Below are positions 7,374-13,731 of a stretch of DNA of 64,000 bases, piece after piece. The position numbers and the translations under genes were made by a program. Position 1 is the first letter of the stretch. Every line of letters starts with the position of its first letter. The stretch is taken from IMG/VR virus record IMGVR_UViG_3300023181_000028, positions 1 to 64,000 of that record, one strand, 5' to 3'. The notes below the pieces were generated by a model. It was not told where the DNA came from and made no database searches. It worked only from the letters and a program-made list of their open reading frames with translations. This DNA comes from a virus.

Positions 7374-7430
7374 ATTTAAAATGGCTAGAGGCCGGATATT
7401 AAATGTCTTACTTAACTTACTTTGCTGAAC
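7323..7430. ncRNA. Pseudoknot-forming intergenic RNA candidate
   Basis: The gap 7253-7481 has no gene. Besides the terminator stem, GTTCAGCAAAG (7346-7356, inside that hairpin's loop) is the exact complement of CTTTGCTGAAC (7420-7430). The order stem 1a, stem 2a, stem 1b, stem 2b is that of an H-type pseudoknot. Whether it acts on RNA or DNA is unknown. Confidence 0.4.
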
Positions 7431-7481
7431 GGGATAAAATTACTACATCCTTTCATTCTGTGCAAATATTATTTTGTTAAA

Positions 7482-7883
7482 TTATTTAATCTTCTGATTA
7501 TAATTTCCAATACACCTGCATCCGCCGAAGTTTACGCTATACCCATTACCTAAACTATCGTTTAAAAACAGGCTAAACTTATTCTCCTGAACTATATACC
7601 CATTGCCATACAATACCATTCCAGGATTGTAATACACGCTCAAATCATCTCCCGCCTTACAATTGAAAGATAAATCTGTGATAGCCGCGCCAACCTTATT
7701 AGCCTTAACCACCCCATTTAACTTAATAATCAATGTATCTCCCGCTGAATTAGAACTTCGATTAGGATAGATATACGCTGAGTATTTGTGTTCTTTAATC
7801 ACCACGGGCGGATTCACCGACGGAGTTAATGGTTCTTTCTTACAAGCCACTAACATTAACGATAGTATTATTATTTTTTTCAT
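7482..7883 (-). CDS. Predicted surface-exposed lipoprotein
   Basis: The start is taken at ATG 7883 (MKKIIILSLMLVACKKEPL), not further upstream, because this gives a textbook lipobox (LMLVA|C) 14 residues in. The Cys is followed directly by KKE, resembling the short charged lipoprotein-export signal that sends Bacteroidota lipoproteins to the cell surface. The mature protein (~120 residues) is beta-rich (YIYPNRSSNSAGDTLIIKL), with a late CRC pair. It may act at the host outer membrane, for example by blocking re-infection. That role is inference. Confidence 0.6.
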   Translation of the reverse strand: MKKIIILSLMLVACKKEPLTPSVNPPVVIKEHKYSAYIYPNRSSNSAGDTLIIKLNGVVKANKVGAAITDLSFNCKAGDDLSVYYNPGMVLYGNGYIVQENKFSLFLNDSLGNGYSVNFGGCRCIGNYNQKIK

Positions 7884-7887
7884 GTTG

Positions 7888-8199
7888 TTAAATAGTGTAT
7901 TTCCACCTTTTTTTATGTTTGTTTTCCCTCTTAACAGGTATTGTATAACTAACTCCAATTACAAATCCACCTACAGCAGCACCCCATATTGTACTAAATG
8001 GGTCTTTAGGAGTGAAAATAGACACTGAGCATCCAAGAGCAGTGGAGCAGATAGTTCCCATTATAGGATGATCTGTTTGTTTTCTGAATATTAATCCTGA
8101 TGTTACCGTCACGCCGCACCCGAAGTAATTGAATAGTTTGCCTTGGGGGAACTGCGCGGATAATCTTAAACATATCAGCATTAACACAGCCGTTCTCAT
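7888..8199 (-). CDS. Membrane protein with N-terminal signal (103 aa)
   Basis: Residues 1-15 (MRTAVLMLICLRLSA) look like a cleavable signal or anchor. Two further hydrophobic stretches (about residues 30-40 and 68-85, GAAVGGFVIGVSYTI) are Gly-rich, followed by a basic tail. Its start overlaps the stop of the 47-aa gene upstream (ATGA), so it belongs to the same operon as the lipoprotein. The function is unknown. Confidence 0.55.
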   Translation of the reverse strand: MRTAVLMLICLRLSAQFPQGKLFNYFGCGVTVTSGLIFRKQTDHPIMGTICSTALGCSVSIFTPKDPFSTIWGAAVGGFVIGVSYTIPVKRENKHKKRWKYTI

Positions 8200-8339
8200 C
8201 CGTAAATAACTCTTAGGTAAGCTAAATAAAGCTCCAAATTGAAATGACCGGGCTTACAATCATTATTATCACTTTCCCAGAACCTTTTTGCTACATCTAT
8301 ATTAAATGGATGTTGTGTGGGTTGTAAATTAGTGTCCAT
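8196..8339 (-). CDS. Small protein leading the leftward early operon (47 aa)
   Basis: ATG 8339 opens 47 codons (MDTNLQPTQHPFNIDVAKRFWESDN...) ending in a TGA that overlaps the next start at 8199. It is the first gene behind the leftward early promoter at 8367-8395, which supports it. It is acidic and aromatic-rich with no known motif. Confidence 0.6.
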   Translation of the reverse strand: MDTNLQPTQHPFNIDVAKRFWESDNNDCKPGHFNLELYLAYLRVIYG

Positions 8340-8366
8340 AGCTTGATTTTATTGGTTTATAAGAGG

Positions 8367-8395
8367 TTTTACGAAAAACATATATAAAGGTTGCA
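8367..8395 (-). promoter_or_regulatory. Early-type promoter, leftward
   Basis: On the minus strand: TGCAACCTT (8395-8387), 13 nt, CGTAAAA (8373-8367). The start of the 47-aa gene at 8339 is 34 nt from the CG. It opens the leftward lipoprotein operon. Confidence 0.65.
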
Positions 8396-8615
8396 TTTAT
8401 TATTCAAATAGGCTTAAATACAGGGTTTATGTCATTAAACAGGGTAAAAGATTATGCCATTATTTTTATTATACAATTCTATTGCTTTTATCGGGGCCAT
8501 TCGGCGGAACAAGAAATAAATTATGCTCTATTATCATTGGGGCTATTTCAGGGTTAAAACGTATAAAATCAATTCAAATTTATTATTGAAGGTAGTAAAA
8601 TAGTAGTTAAAGATG

Positions 8616-8623
8616 TATATTTG
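8616..8623 (+). promoter_or_regulatory. Bacteroidota-like -7 box (TATATTTG)
   Basis: A perfect TAnnTTTG box on the plus strand, followed by the RNA candidate and its terminator. No well-placed TTG -33 element is seen (the nearest is 26 bp upstream of the box), so strength is uncertain. Confidence 0.4.
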
Positions 8624-8715
8624 CATTCAACAGAGACTTAGTCATGCTCGATCTCAGTTATGTTTTGTTGGTTCAAACAGGATAAATCCCGGCTAAATAC
8701 TGGGATTTTTTCTTT
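8624..8715 (+). ncRNA. Small RNA candidate upstream of a terminator
   Basis: About 90 nt from just after the TATATTTG box to the end of a strong terminator (AAATCCC 8684-8690 / GGGATTT 8702-8708, then a T-rich run). No ORF is found. Internal GAGA/TCTC pairing is possible. The element looks like a self-contained short transcript, but it could also be a leader region that ends before the early promoter at 8718. Confidence 0.4.
8684..8715 (+). terminator. Intrinsic terminator
   Basis: A 7-bp stem (AAATCCC/GGGATTT) with an 11-nt loop and a TTTTTTCTTTT tail. It isolates the early promoter just downstream (8718) from any upstream transcript. Confidence 0.7.
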
Positions 8716-8717
8716 TA

Positions 8718-8747
8718 TGCAACCTTTTGCAACTTCCGCGCGTATAA
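8718..8747 (+). promoter_or_regulatory. Early-type promoter, rightward
   Basis: TGCAACCTT (8718-8726), 14 nt, CGTATAA (8741-8747). The CG is 32 nt before the ATG at 8773. It is the first promoter of the rightward early block. Confidence 0.6.
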
Positions 8748-8772
8748 CTATTAACTTTTAAAACATAAAATT

Positions 8773-9522
8773 ATGCAGAAGAAAAAACAGGTTATAATGC
8801 TGCCTACAGATAAAGCAAGTAATATTTTATTATATCCTAAAGAGTTTAAAATAAACTACAGCAAAGTTCCTTGTTTTGGATTTGAAGAACAGATGTTAGC
8901 TCAACATCTATACATTCTATCAGATGAAGAAATAAAAGAAGATGATTGGTTTATTGAATGCATAGATAATGGTAGTGTAAATGCACCACATTATAGTATT
9001 AATAAGATGATTAATCCTAAATATTCAATTGAAGAAGAAACTTATTCAGCAATTGGAATAAATGGAGATGAACATACTTGTGGATATCACAATACTAAAA
9101 AAATAATAGCAACTACTAATTCTGAATTATTAGAACATTCTTTAACAAGAGAAATAAATGGATTTAGTGGTCATATTCCCCTGCCTAGAATATCTCAAGA
9201 CTTCATTGAAGCTTATATTAAATCATATAATGAAGGTAATGTGATTAAAGATGTAATGGTAGAGTACAAAGAAATAGTAGATGAAGTAGGAAGAGATAAA
9301 TTATCTAGCGGCGGAACGATAGGAAGATATTCGGTTAAAAAGAATCTTAAAATCAGATCTGATAACACTATTATAATCAATAGGGTTAAAGAAAAGAAAT
9401 ATACAGCAGATCAAATGAAAGAATTTGCCATAGCCTGTTGTTATGCTTCTCAAATTGATGGCGATCACAAATCAACTTTAGACATTGTGAATAACGCCTT
9501 CGATAAAAATTATCCTGAATAA
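8773..9522 (+). CDS. Conserved-type phage early protein (249 aa), unknown
   Basis: This is the first and longest gene behind the rightward early promoter. The middle carries an ordered segment (SGHIPLPRISQDFIEAYIKSYN-x-GN-x-I-x-x-VMVEY, about residues 134-170). That pattern seems familiar from unknown proteins of Bacteroidota phages, but I cannot attach a function. The N-terminus is acidic (LSDEEIKEDDWFIECID). There is no membrane segment. Position suggests it acts very early. Confidence 0.6.
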   Translation: MQKKKQVIMLPTDKASNILLYPKEFKINYSKVPCFGFEEQMLAQHLYILSDEEIKEDDWFIECIDNGSVNAPHYSINKMINPKYSIEEETYSAIGINGDEHTCGYHNTKKIIATTNSELLEHSLTREINGFSGHIPLPRISQDFIEAYIKSYNEGNVIKDVMVEYKEIVDEVGRDKLSSGGTIGRYSVKKNLKIRSDNTIIINRVKEKKYTADQMKEFAIACCYASQIDGDHKSTLDIVNNAFDKNYPE

Positions 9523-9543
9523 TTAATTATAAAATCAATAAAA

Positions 9544-9729
9544 ATGGAAAAATACCTGTTACCCTTGTTTATTTATTACTTCTTTGCGTTATTAATAATT
9601 TCGGATGACAAAACTATTGATCGTGCGGCGAAAAAAGTATCTCATGCTGTTGATACTTCCGTATCGGATTACGCGGAGAATAACCTAATATCTGCTACAA
9701 TTAAACAATACAAAAACTATAAACCATGA
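9544..9729 (+). CDS. Small single-pass membrane protein (61 aa)
   Basis: The N-terminus (LLPLFIYYFFALLIIS) is a single hydrophobic helix, followed by a soluble tail. The stop overlaps the ATG of the next gene (ATGA, 9726-9729), so the two are coupled. The function is unknown. Confidence 0.5.
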   Translation: MEKYLLPLFIYYFFALLIISDDKTIDRAAKKVSHAVDTSVSDYAENNLISATIKQYKNYKP

Positions 9730-9866
9730 AAACTTATACAAAAGACGAAGTGATTAAATTAATCTATGCTTATGAAAACTATTTAATGGGAAGTATCGGA
9801 AGAGATGGTTATTATAATGGAATAGACTTCGTAGAAGAATTTCTTAAAGAAAACCCTATTAAATAA
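9726..9866 (+). CDS. Small protein (46 aa), coupled
   Basis: ATG 9726 opens 46 codons (MKTYTKDEVIKLIYAYENYLMG...ENPIK), a helical acidic peptide. It begins inside the stop codon of the previous gene and ends just before the next early promoter. It is short, but the overlap and codon pattern support a real gene. Confidence 0.6.
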   Translation: MKTYTKDEVIKLIYAYENYLMGSIGRDGYYNGIDFVEEFLKENPIK

Positions 9867-9870
9867 TAAT

Positions 9871-9911
9871 TTGCAAATAAATGCAACCTTATTACCTTTA
9901 CATTCGTTAAA
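9871..9911 (+). promoter_or_regulatory. Early-type promoter with TTGCA palindrome, before the structured RNA
   Basis: The palindrome TTGCA-N6-TGCAA (9871-9886) overlaps TGCAACCTT (9882-9890). A 14-nt spacer and CGTTAAA (9905-9911) follow. The structured RNA begins about 30 nt further on, so this promoter appears to drive it. Confidence 0.7.
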
Positions 9912-9936
9912 CATACAAGTTCTTTAAAAACATTTA

Positions 9937-10290
9937 ATATTGCTTCGGTGGCCTAAATATAGGTAAAGTGTTGTGAGGCTAGCGCACGAGCAAGCAAAGG
10001 GAATGTAAAGTCCCGGCCCACCGAACGCAATATGATATTTCTTGCTTGAAGATAAACAATAGAGCAGTACGATACTTCCTTTAAGTGGGAAATACGCTGT
10101 ACATCTATAATCTATATCCAATAGATGTTGTTTATTGTAGAGATAATACTTTATGTAGTGGAGCCTTGGCAAGTACTCAGAAATGAGGAGATGTGAAGCT
10201 ACATATTGTCGGATTATTCCTTTGGAAATGGGACAAGAGATAAGAGCATTAGTACCGCAACCTTTTTAAGGCGTAGAAGCGGGCTAATGT
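9937..10290 (+). ncRNA. Large ornate structured RNA (~354 nt), no protein
   Basis: The 445-nt gap 9867-10311 holds no gene but many long-range pairings. P1: 9937-9943 with 10027-10033 and 9944-9951 with 10018-10025 (15 bp, one bulge). Hairpin: 9999-10002/10011-10014. Next stem: 10052-10059/10128-10135 (8 bp), enclosing 10102-10108/10121-10127 (7 bp) and a TTCC/GGAA hairpin. Then 10152-10158/10199-10205 (7 bp) encloses CTCA-GAAA-TGAG (10176-10187, a GNRA tetraloop). Then TGTC/GACA (10207/10232) with TTCC-TTT-GGAA. Finally CATTAG/CTAATG (10247/10284) encloses CCGC/GCGG and CCTT/AAGG. Also, CAAGCAA (9991-9997, inside P1) is the exact complement of TTGCTTG (10042-10048), a likely pseudoknot. A U-rich tail (10290-10297) follows. 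It could be a free RNA or the leader of the gene at 10312. No known family was recognised by eye. Confidence 0.75.
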
Positions 10291-10311
10291 TTCTTTTAAA
10301 ACTTAAAAATT

Positions 10312-10524
10312 ATGCAAACAGTAAAATATCATTTTAGTTTCTCCACGCAAAGCAAGGAGCCTATCACTGAGTCTCAGTTTATACGACTTATCAAATATCA
10401 AAAGAACTTAGACACTCTATTGATAAATGACTCAACTATATCTCAACAAAAAAGGCTTGCATTATGGGCGGAAAGTCAAAGAACAATTAAATTCTTAAGA
10501 AACTATGGGACTTATAACGGATAA
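10312..10524 (+). CDS. Small helical protein (70 aa) after the structured RNA
   Basis: Its ATG lies 22 nt after the last RNA hairpin. The product is basic and helical (LIKYQKNLDTLLINDSTISQQKRLALW). It overlaps the next gene by 20 nt. If the RNA is a leader, this operon (10312-15144) would be its target. The function is unknown. Confidence 0.55.
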   Translation: MQTVKYHFSFSTQSKEPITESQFIRLIKYQKNLDTLLINDSTISQQKRLALWAESQRTIKFLRNYGTYNG

Positions 10525-10651
10525 ACCTTACAGAAGGTTAAACAGGGAAACCGGACTATTTGAATGGGTGTATCCTGAGCCAACTCAATACGATCAGAAA
10601 GACGTTCTTAAGCCTATTAAGATAGTTAAACCTAAAAGAAGGAAGAGATGA
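10505..10651 (+). CDS. Small basic protein (48 aa), overlapping
   Basis: ATG 10505 opens 48 codons (MGLITDKPYRRLNRETGLFEWVYPEPTQ...KPKRRKR). It starts 20 nt before the stop of the previous gene and its TGA overlaps the next ATG (10648). The aromatic middle and Lys/Arg tail suggest nucleic-acid contact. The function is unknown. Confidence 0.6.
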   Translation: MGLITDKPYRRLNRETGLFEWVYPEPTQYDQKDVLKPIKIVKPKRRKR

Positions 10652-11061
10652 GTGTTTATGAGCAACGTATTGCCGCGCAACTCTATCATTTTTATGAGAG
10701 GTATAAAGAATACGAAGACCCTCTAAGCAGGTATCATTCACACTTGCATCTAGACCTCGTATTCGACCATTTAAAGGAGAGAAATAAGGAAATAGTGTTA
10801 GAGGGAGATATTAAAGATAAGTTGTGGAAAATGGCTATAATTGAATGTAAGGAACAACACGTCTCGTGGATGAAAGCATTAAAAGATAAGAGACTGGCTC
10901 AAACCGCAAAGGAATTATTAACGGCGGAAAAAATAAGATTTTTCAAGACATACATCACTAGATACTTCCTTTTAGAGAAACTAAAGGATGGTATATGGGT
11001 TCAGGTTACAGACGATGAAACAGGTAAAAAGGTTAGCTTATTAAGTTTTGTAGGGAAATGA
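10648..11061 (+). CDS. Hypothetical helical protein (137 aa) before the helicase
   Basis: A highly charged, mainly helical protein (YEQRIAAQLYHFYERYKEYEDPLSRYHSHLHLDLVFDHL). Its stop overlaps the ATG of the helicase gene (11058), so a joint role in replication or a helicase accessory role is plausible. No motif is recognised. Confidence 0.6.
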   Translation: MSVYEQRIAAQLYHFYERYKEYEDPLSRYHSHLHLDLVFDHLKERNKEIVLEGDIKDKLWKMAIIECKEQHVSWMKALKDKRLAQTAKELLTAEKIRFFKTYITRYFLLEKLKDGIWVQVTDDETGKKVSLLSFVGK

Positions 11062-12617
11062 AAGAACTCCGCGCATACCAATCCGAATGTATAAATACGG
11101 TTCAAAATGAACTAATTTCCGGCATTTCATCTCAATTGATCGTCATGAGTATGGGGCTAGGAAAGACTTTCACTGCCGTTAAGATGACAGAACAGCTTGG
11201 ATTTAAAAGTGTATTATGGGTAACGGATGATGAGCGCCTGCTTGAGCAATCTGCATTAGCGTTCGCTTATGATAAGTTTGAACCTGAATTAGTGGAGAAA
11301 ATAGCTAAGAACGGCCTGCTTAATTACATAAGATCCGGCGGAACGTTCAATGGGTATAAAATGGGGGTTATCAAAGCAGACTTGTTTAAGCCTGATGGCG
11401 ATGTAGTTTTTTGTTCCGCGCAAACATTATGGCGGAGATTAGATAAGTTAGATCCTTACAAATACGACTGTCTCATAATAGATGAATGCCACCTCTTCGG
11501 AGCCAATACATTTTTTAAAGGTATTTCACACTTCCACCCTAAACTGAGGCTAGGATTAACCGGAACTCCATTTAGGAAAGACGGCATGATGCTATCTGAT
11601 ATATTCCAAAAGATTGTATTTGAATACAATATGTTAGAGGGTATTAAATCAGGGTACTTGTGTGAACTAGATGCAATCAGGATTAAGACAAATTGCTCAT
11701 TGGACGGAGTGCATACGCTGGCAGGTGACTTTAACGAAAAAGAACTATCTGATGAATTGAACACTTTGGCGCGTAACAACTTAATCGCTCAGTCTTATAT
11801 TAAGTACTGTAAGGGTCGCCAAGCCATCGGATTTGGAATTGATATACAACATTGCATTGATCTTGCAGAAGCCTTTAGACAGCACGGAATTAGCGCAATA
11901 GCCATATCCAGCGACGAGGAAAGAACCGGAGATAAGAATATTGGAATTAAACAATATAGAGAAGGGATAATTGAGGTTATATTCAGTGTTAATCTATTAA
12001 GTAAAGGATTTGACCATCCCGATACCGGATGCACAATAGCGGCAGCCCCAACTAAATCAATAGTAAGATATTTACAAGGGCCAGGAGGAAGAGGAAGTCG
12101 ATTGAAGTCCGCGGAATACGTTTCTAAATTTGGACAAAATTGTATAATTTTAGACGTGGTGGATAATACCACTAAACACAACCTTATTAATGCTTGGGAA
12201 TTAGACAAACAAAAGCCAGTTGAAGAAAGAACTTTTATAAGTCAGGATAAGAAAGATAAATTACTAGCCGTTCGAAATGCTACAAAAATATCCCACGAAA
12301 GAAAAGAGGATGAAATTGTTAAACTTTTGCAGATACCTAGACTCAAACTATCTAAGTTCTACACAATGTCTGATGATGCCACGCCCGCTCAAATAGAAGC
12401 GATCAAAAAATTTGGATATACTGATGAAGTTCATTACACAAAGTTTATGATAACCGAGATATTTGCAGCGCAGCCAGTTACACCATCTCAATGGGGATGG
12501 CTAAAATATAAGGGATATGATGTGTCGGGTAAAGTGATAACGCGCGGAGAGTTTGAAGCGGCAAGAAGAGAAGTGGAAAGAAAAGAAGAAAAGAGAAACC
12601 TTAATAAGAAATTTTAG
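11058..12617 (+). CDS. SF2 DEAD/DECH-box helicase
   Basis: Walker A SMGLGKT (residues 31-37), Walker B DECH (142-145) and TGTPFR motif III (168-173) are in order. A C-terminal RecA-like domain with QGPGGRGSR (motif VI-like, about residue 345) follows. At 519 residues it has the size of phage UvsW/RAD25-like DNA repair or recombination helicases. It would use ATP to unwind branched or duplex DNA. The C-terminal ~60 residues (WGWLKYKGYDVSG...EAARREVERKEEK) are an extra helical module. The operon context of replication genes agrees. Confidence 0.85.
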   Translation: MKELRAYQSECINTVQNELISGISSQLIVMSMGLGKTFTAVKMTEQLGFKSVLWVTDDERLLEQSALAFAYDKFEPELVEKIAKNGLLNYIRSGGTFNGYKMGVIKADLFKPDGDVVFCSAQTLWRRLDKLDPYKYDCLIIDECHLFGANTFFKGISHFHPKLRLGLTGTPFRKDGMMLSDIFQKIVFEYNMLEGIKSGYLCELDAIRIKTNCSLDGVHTLAGDFNEKELSDELNTLARNNLIAQSYIKYCKGRQAIGFGIDIQHCIDLAEAFRQHGISAIAISSDEERTGDKNIGIKQYREGIIEVIFSVNLLSKGFDHPDTGCTIAAAPTKSIVRYLQGPGGRGSRLKSAEYVSKFGQNCIILDVVDNTTKHNLINAWELDKQKPVEERTFISQDKKDKLLAVRNATKISHERKEDEIVKLLQIPRLKLSKFYTMSDDATPAQIEAIKKFGYTDEVHYTKFMITEIFAAQPVTPSQWGWLKYKGYDVSGKVITRGEFEAARREVERKEEKRNLNKKF

Positions 12618-12629
12618 TAAAACCAATAT

Positions 12630-13214
12630 ATGAAAGAAATAAAAGGATCTATATCCTACACATTACAAATCTCTGATTCCGGCGAATGGACAGTTACATA
12701 CGGAACAGAAGGTCAATCAGAAGAGGATTCTGTGCATAATGACATAGCTTCTCTTGTGATTGCTCAGAATGTTATGGAGCAATGCGCCGCCACTATGAAA
12801 CTTAATAAAGAATCATTAAAGGGCAGAGATAAGAAATACATGACCCAAAAGCTAGATAAGGTGATTGATGGTAGGTTTGGATTAAAACTTATCGCGGATT
12901 ACCTGATTGATTGCTATGAAGGCTATATGGAGTTCTTATCTAAGAAAGCGTCGGACAAAGAAGCTAATCCTAAAGCAGAACAAGTTACAATGACTGAGGA
13001 AGAAATTAAAATGGCTAAAGAAACCCATGACAGGCTCACTAACGAATTAGTTAAAGGAGTGTTGGATAAATATCCAGATCACGTAAATTCATATAAAGAA
13101 GGGCAAACAGGACTGCTGGGGATGTTCGTTGGAGAGGCTATGAAGGCATCGAAAGGTAAAATAGATCCAAAATATCTAAATAACATTGTTAAAAATCAAT
13201 TAGATGGATTATAG
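12630..13214 (+). CDS. Hypothetical replication-operon protein (194 aa)
   Basis: It begins with a beta segment (GSISYTLQISDSGEWTVTYGTEG) and continues as a charged helical protein. Position between the SF2 helicase and the DnaB-like helicase suggests an accessory to one of them. It overlaps the next gene by 11 nt. No known motif. Confidence 0.5.
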   Translation: MKEIKGSISYTLQISDSGEWTVTYGTEGQSEEDSVHNDIASLVIAQNVMEQCAATMKLNKESLKGRDKKYMTQKLDKVIDGRFGLKLIADYLIDCYEGYMEFLSKKASDKEANPKAEQVTMTEEEIKMAKETHDRLTNELVKGVLDKYPDHVNSYKEGQTGLLGMFVGEAMKASKGKIDPKYLNNIVKNQLDGL

Positions 13215-13386
13215 TGAGTTTATAGGTGCGGCATTGGCGGAACCTCTAGGGGATGGAATGTGGAATGTATATGCTAATGGTTTTGTAAAGATTAGTGATT
13301 GTTCCGGCGACACAGAGTTTGAAGCCAAAGAAGACGCTTGGAGATACATACAAAGACTTAAAGATAAAATAGATGAAAAAGATTAA
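13204..13386 (+). CDS. Small acidic protein (60 aa)
   Basis: Starts MDYSEFIGAALAEPLGDGM. Small and acidic, it overlaps both neighbours by 11-14 nt. Nothing else can be said. Confidence 0.5.
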   Translation: MDYSEFIGAALAEPLGDGMWNVYANGFVKISDCSGDTEFEAKEDAWRYIQRLKDKIDEKD

Positions 13387-13729
13387 ATTAGAAGAGCAAT
13401 TCCAATTAGGAGATCAGGTGTATCTCTACACTAAAAACGATGAAGGTAAGCCTATTATTAAATCAGTGGCATCCTCAAATGTAAAGAAAGAGAAAGAAAA
13501 GAAGGCTTTTGTGCCACCCACCCTGGCGGATGTAATTGTATTCTTTAATAAGAATGGGTACGATAATGAACTTGCTAAAAAGTTTTTTAACGGCTACGAT
13601 GTAGCTGAATGGAAAGACAGCAATGGCAGACAAATACATAATTGGCAACAGAAAGCCCACCAAGTTTGGTTTAGAGATACTAACAAACTACCCGTTAAAG
13701 AGAAACAAGAGTCTAAATTCATGTTTTAA
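13373..13729 (+). CDS. Hypothetical protein (118 aa) before DnaB-like helicase
   Basis: A small protein with a conserved-looking C-terminal aromatic segment (FFNGYDVAEWKDSNGRQIHNWQQKAHQVWF). Such an aromatic 'N-x-Q-x-K' patch just before a DnaB homologue is reminiscent of helicase-loader or primosome accessory proteins, but this is only context. It lies 2 nt before the helicase ATG. Confidence 0.5.
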   Translation: MKKIKLEEQFQLGDQVYLYTKNDEGKPIIKSVASSNVKKEKEKKAFVPPTLADVIVFFNKNGYDNELAKKFFNGYDVAEWKDSNGRQIHNWQQKAHQVWFRDTNKLPVKEKQESKFMF

Positions 13730-13731
13730 CC

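Larger units (their letters stand above)
8340..8772. other. Divergent control region between left and right early operons
   Basis: About 430 bp without a gene. It contains the leftward early promoter (8367-8395), a plus-strand TATATTTG box (8616-8623), an RNA candidate with terminator (8624-8715) and the rightward early promoter (8718-8747). The stretch from about 8400 to 8610 holds no element I can name. Transcription diverges here. A replication origin is possible, but nothing in the sequence demonstrates it. Confidence 0.5.

Noticed and set aside
8454-8600. Short plus-strand ORFs in the divergent region
   Set aside because: They are under 30 codons, lack spacing to a promoter and show no coding-like pattern.
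10255-10271. GCAACCTT in the structured RNA as an early promoter
   Set aside because: The sequence is part of the CCTT/AAGG hairpin, and there is no CG box at 13-14 nt that leads to a start codon.
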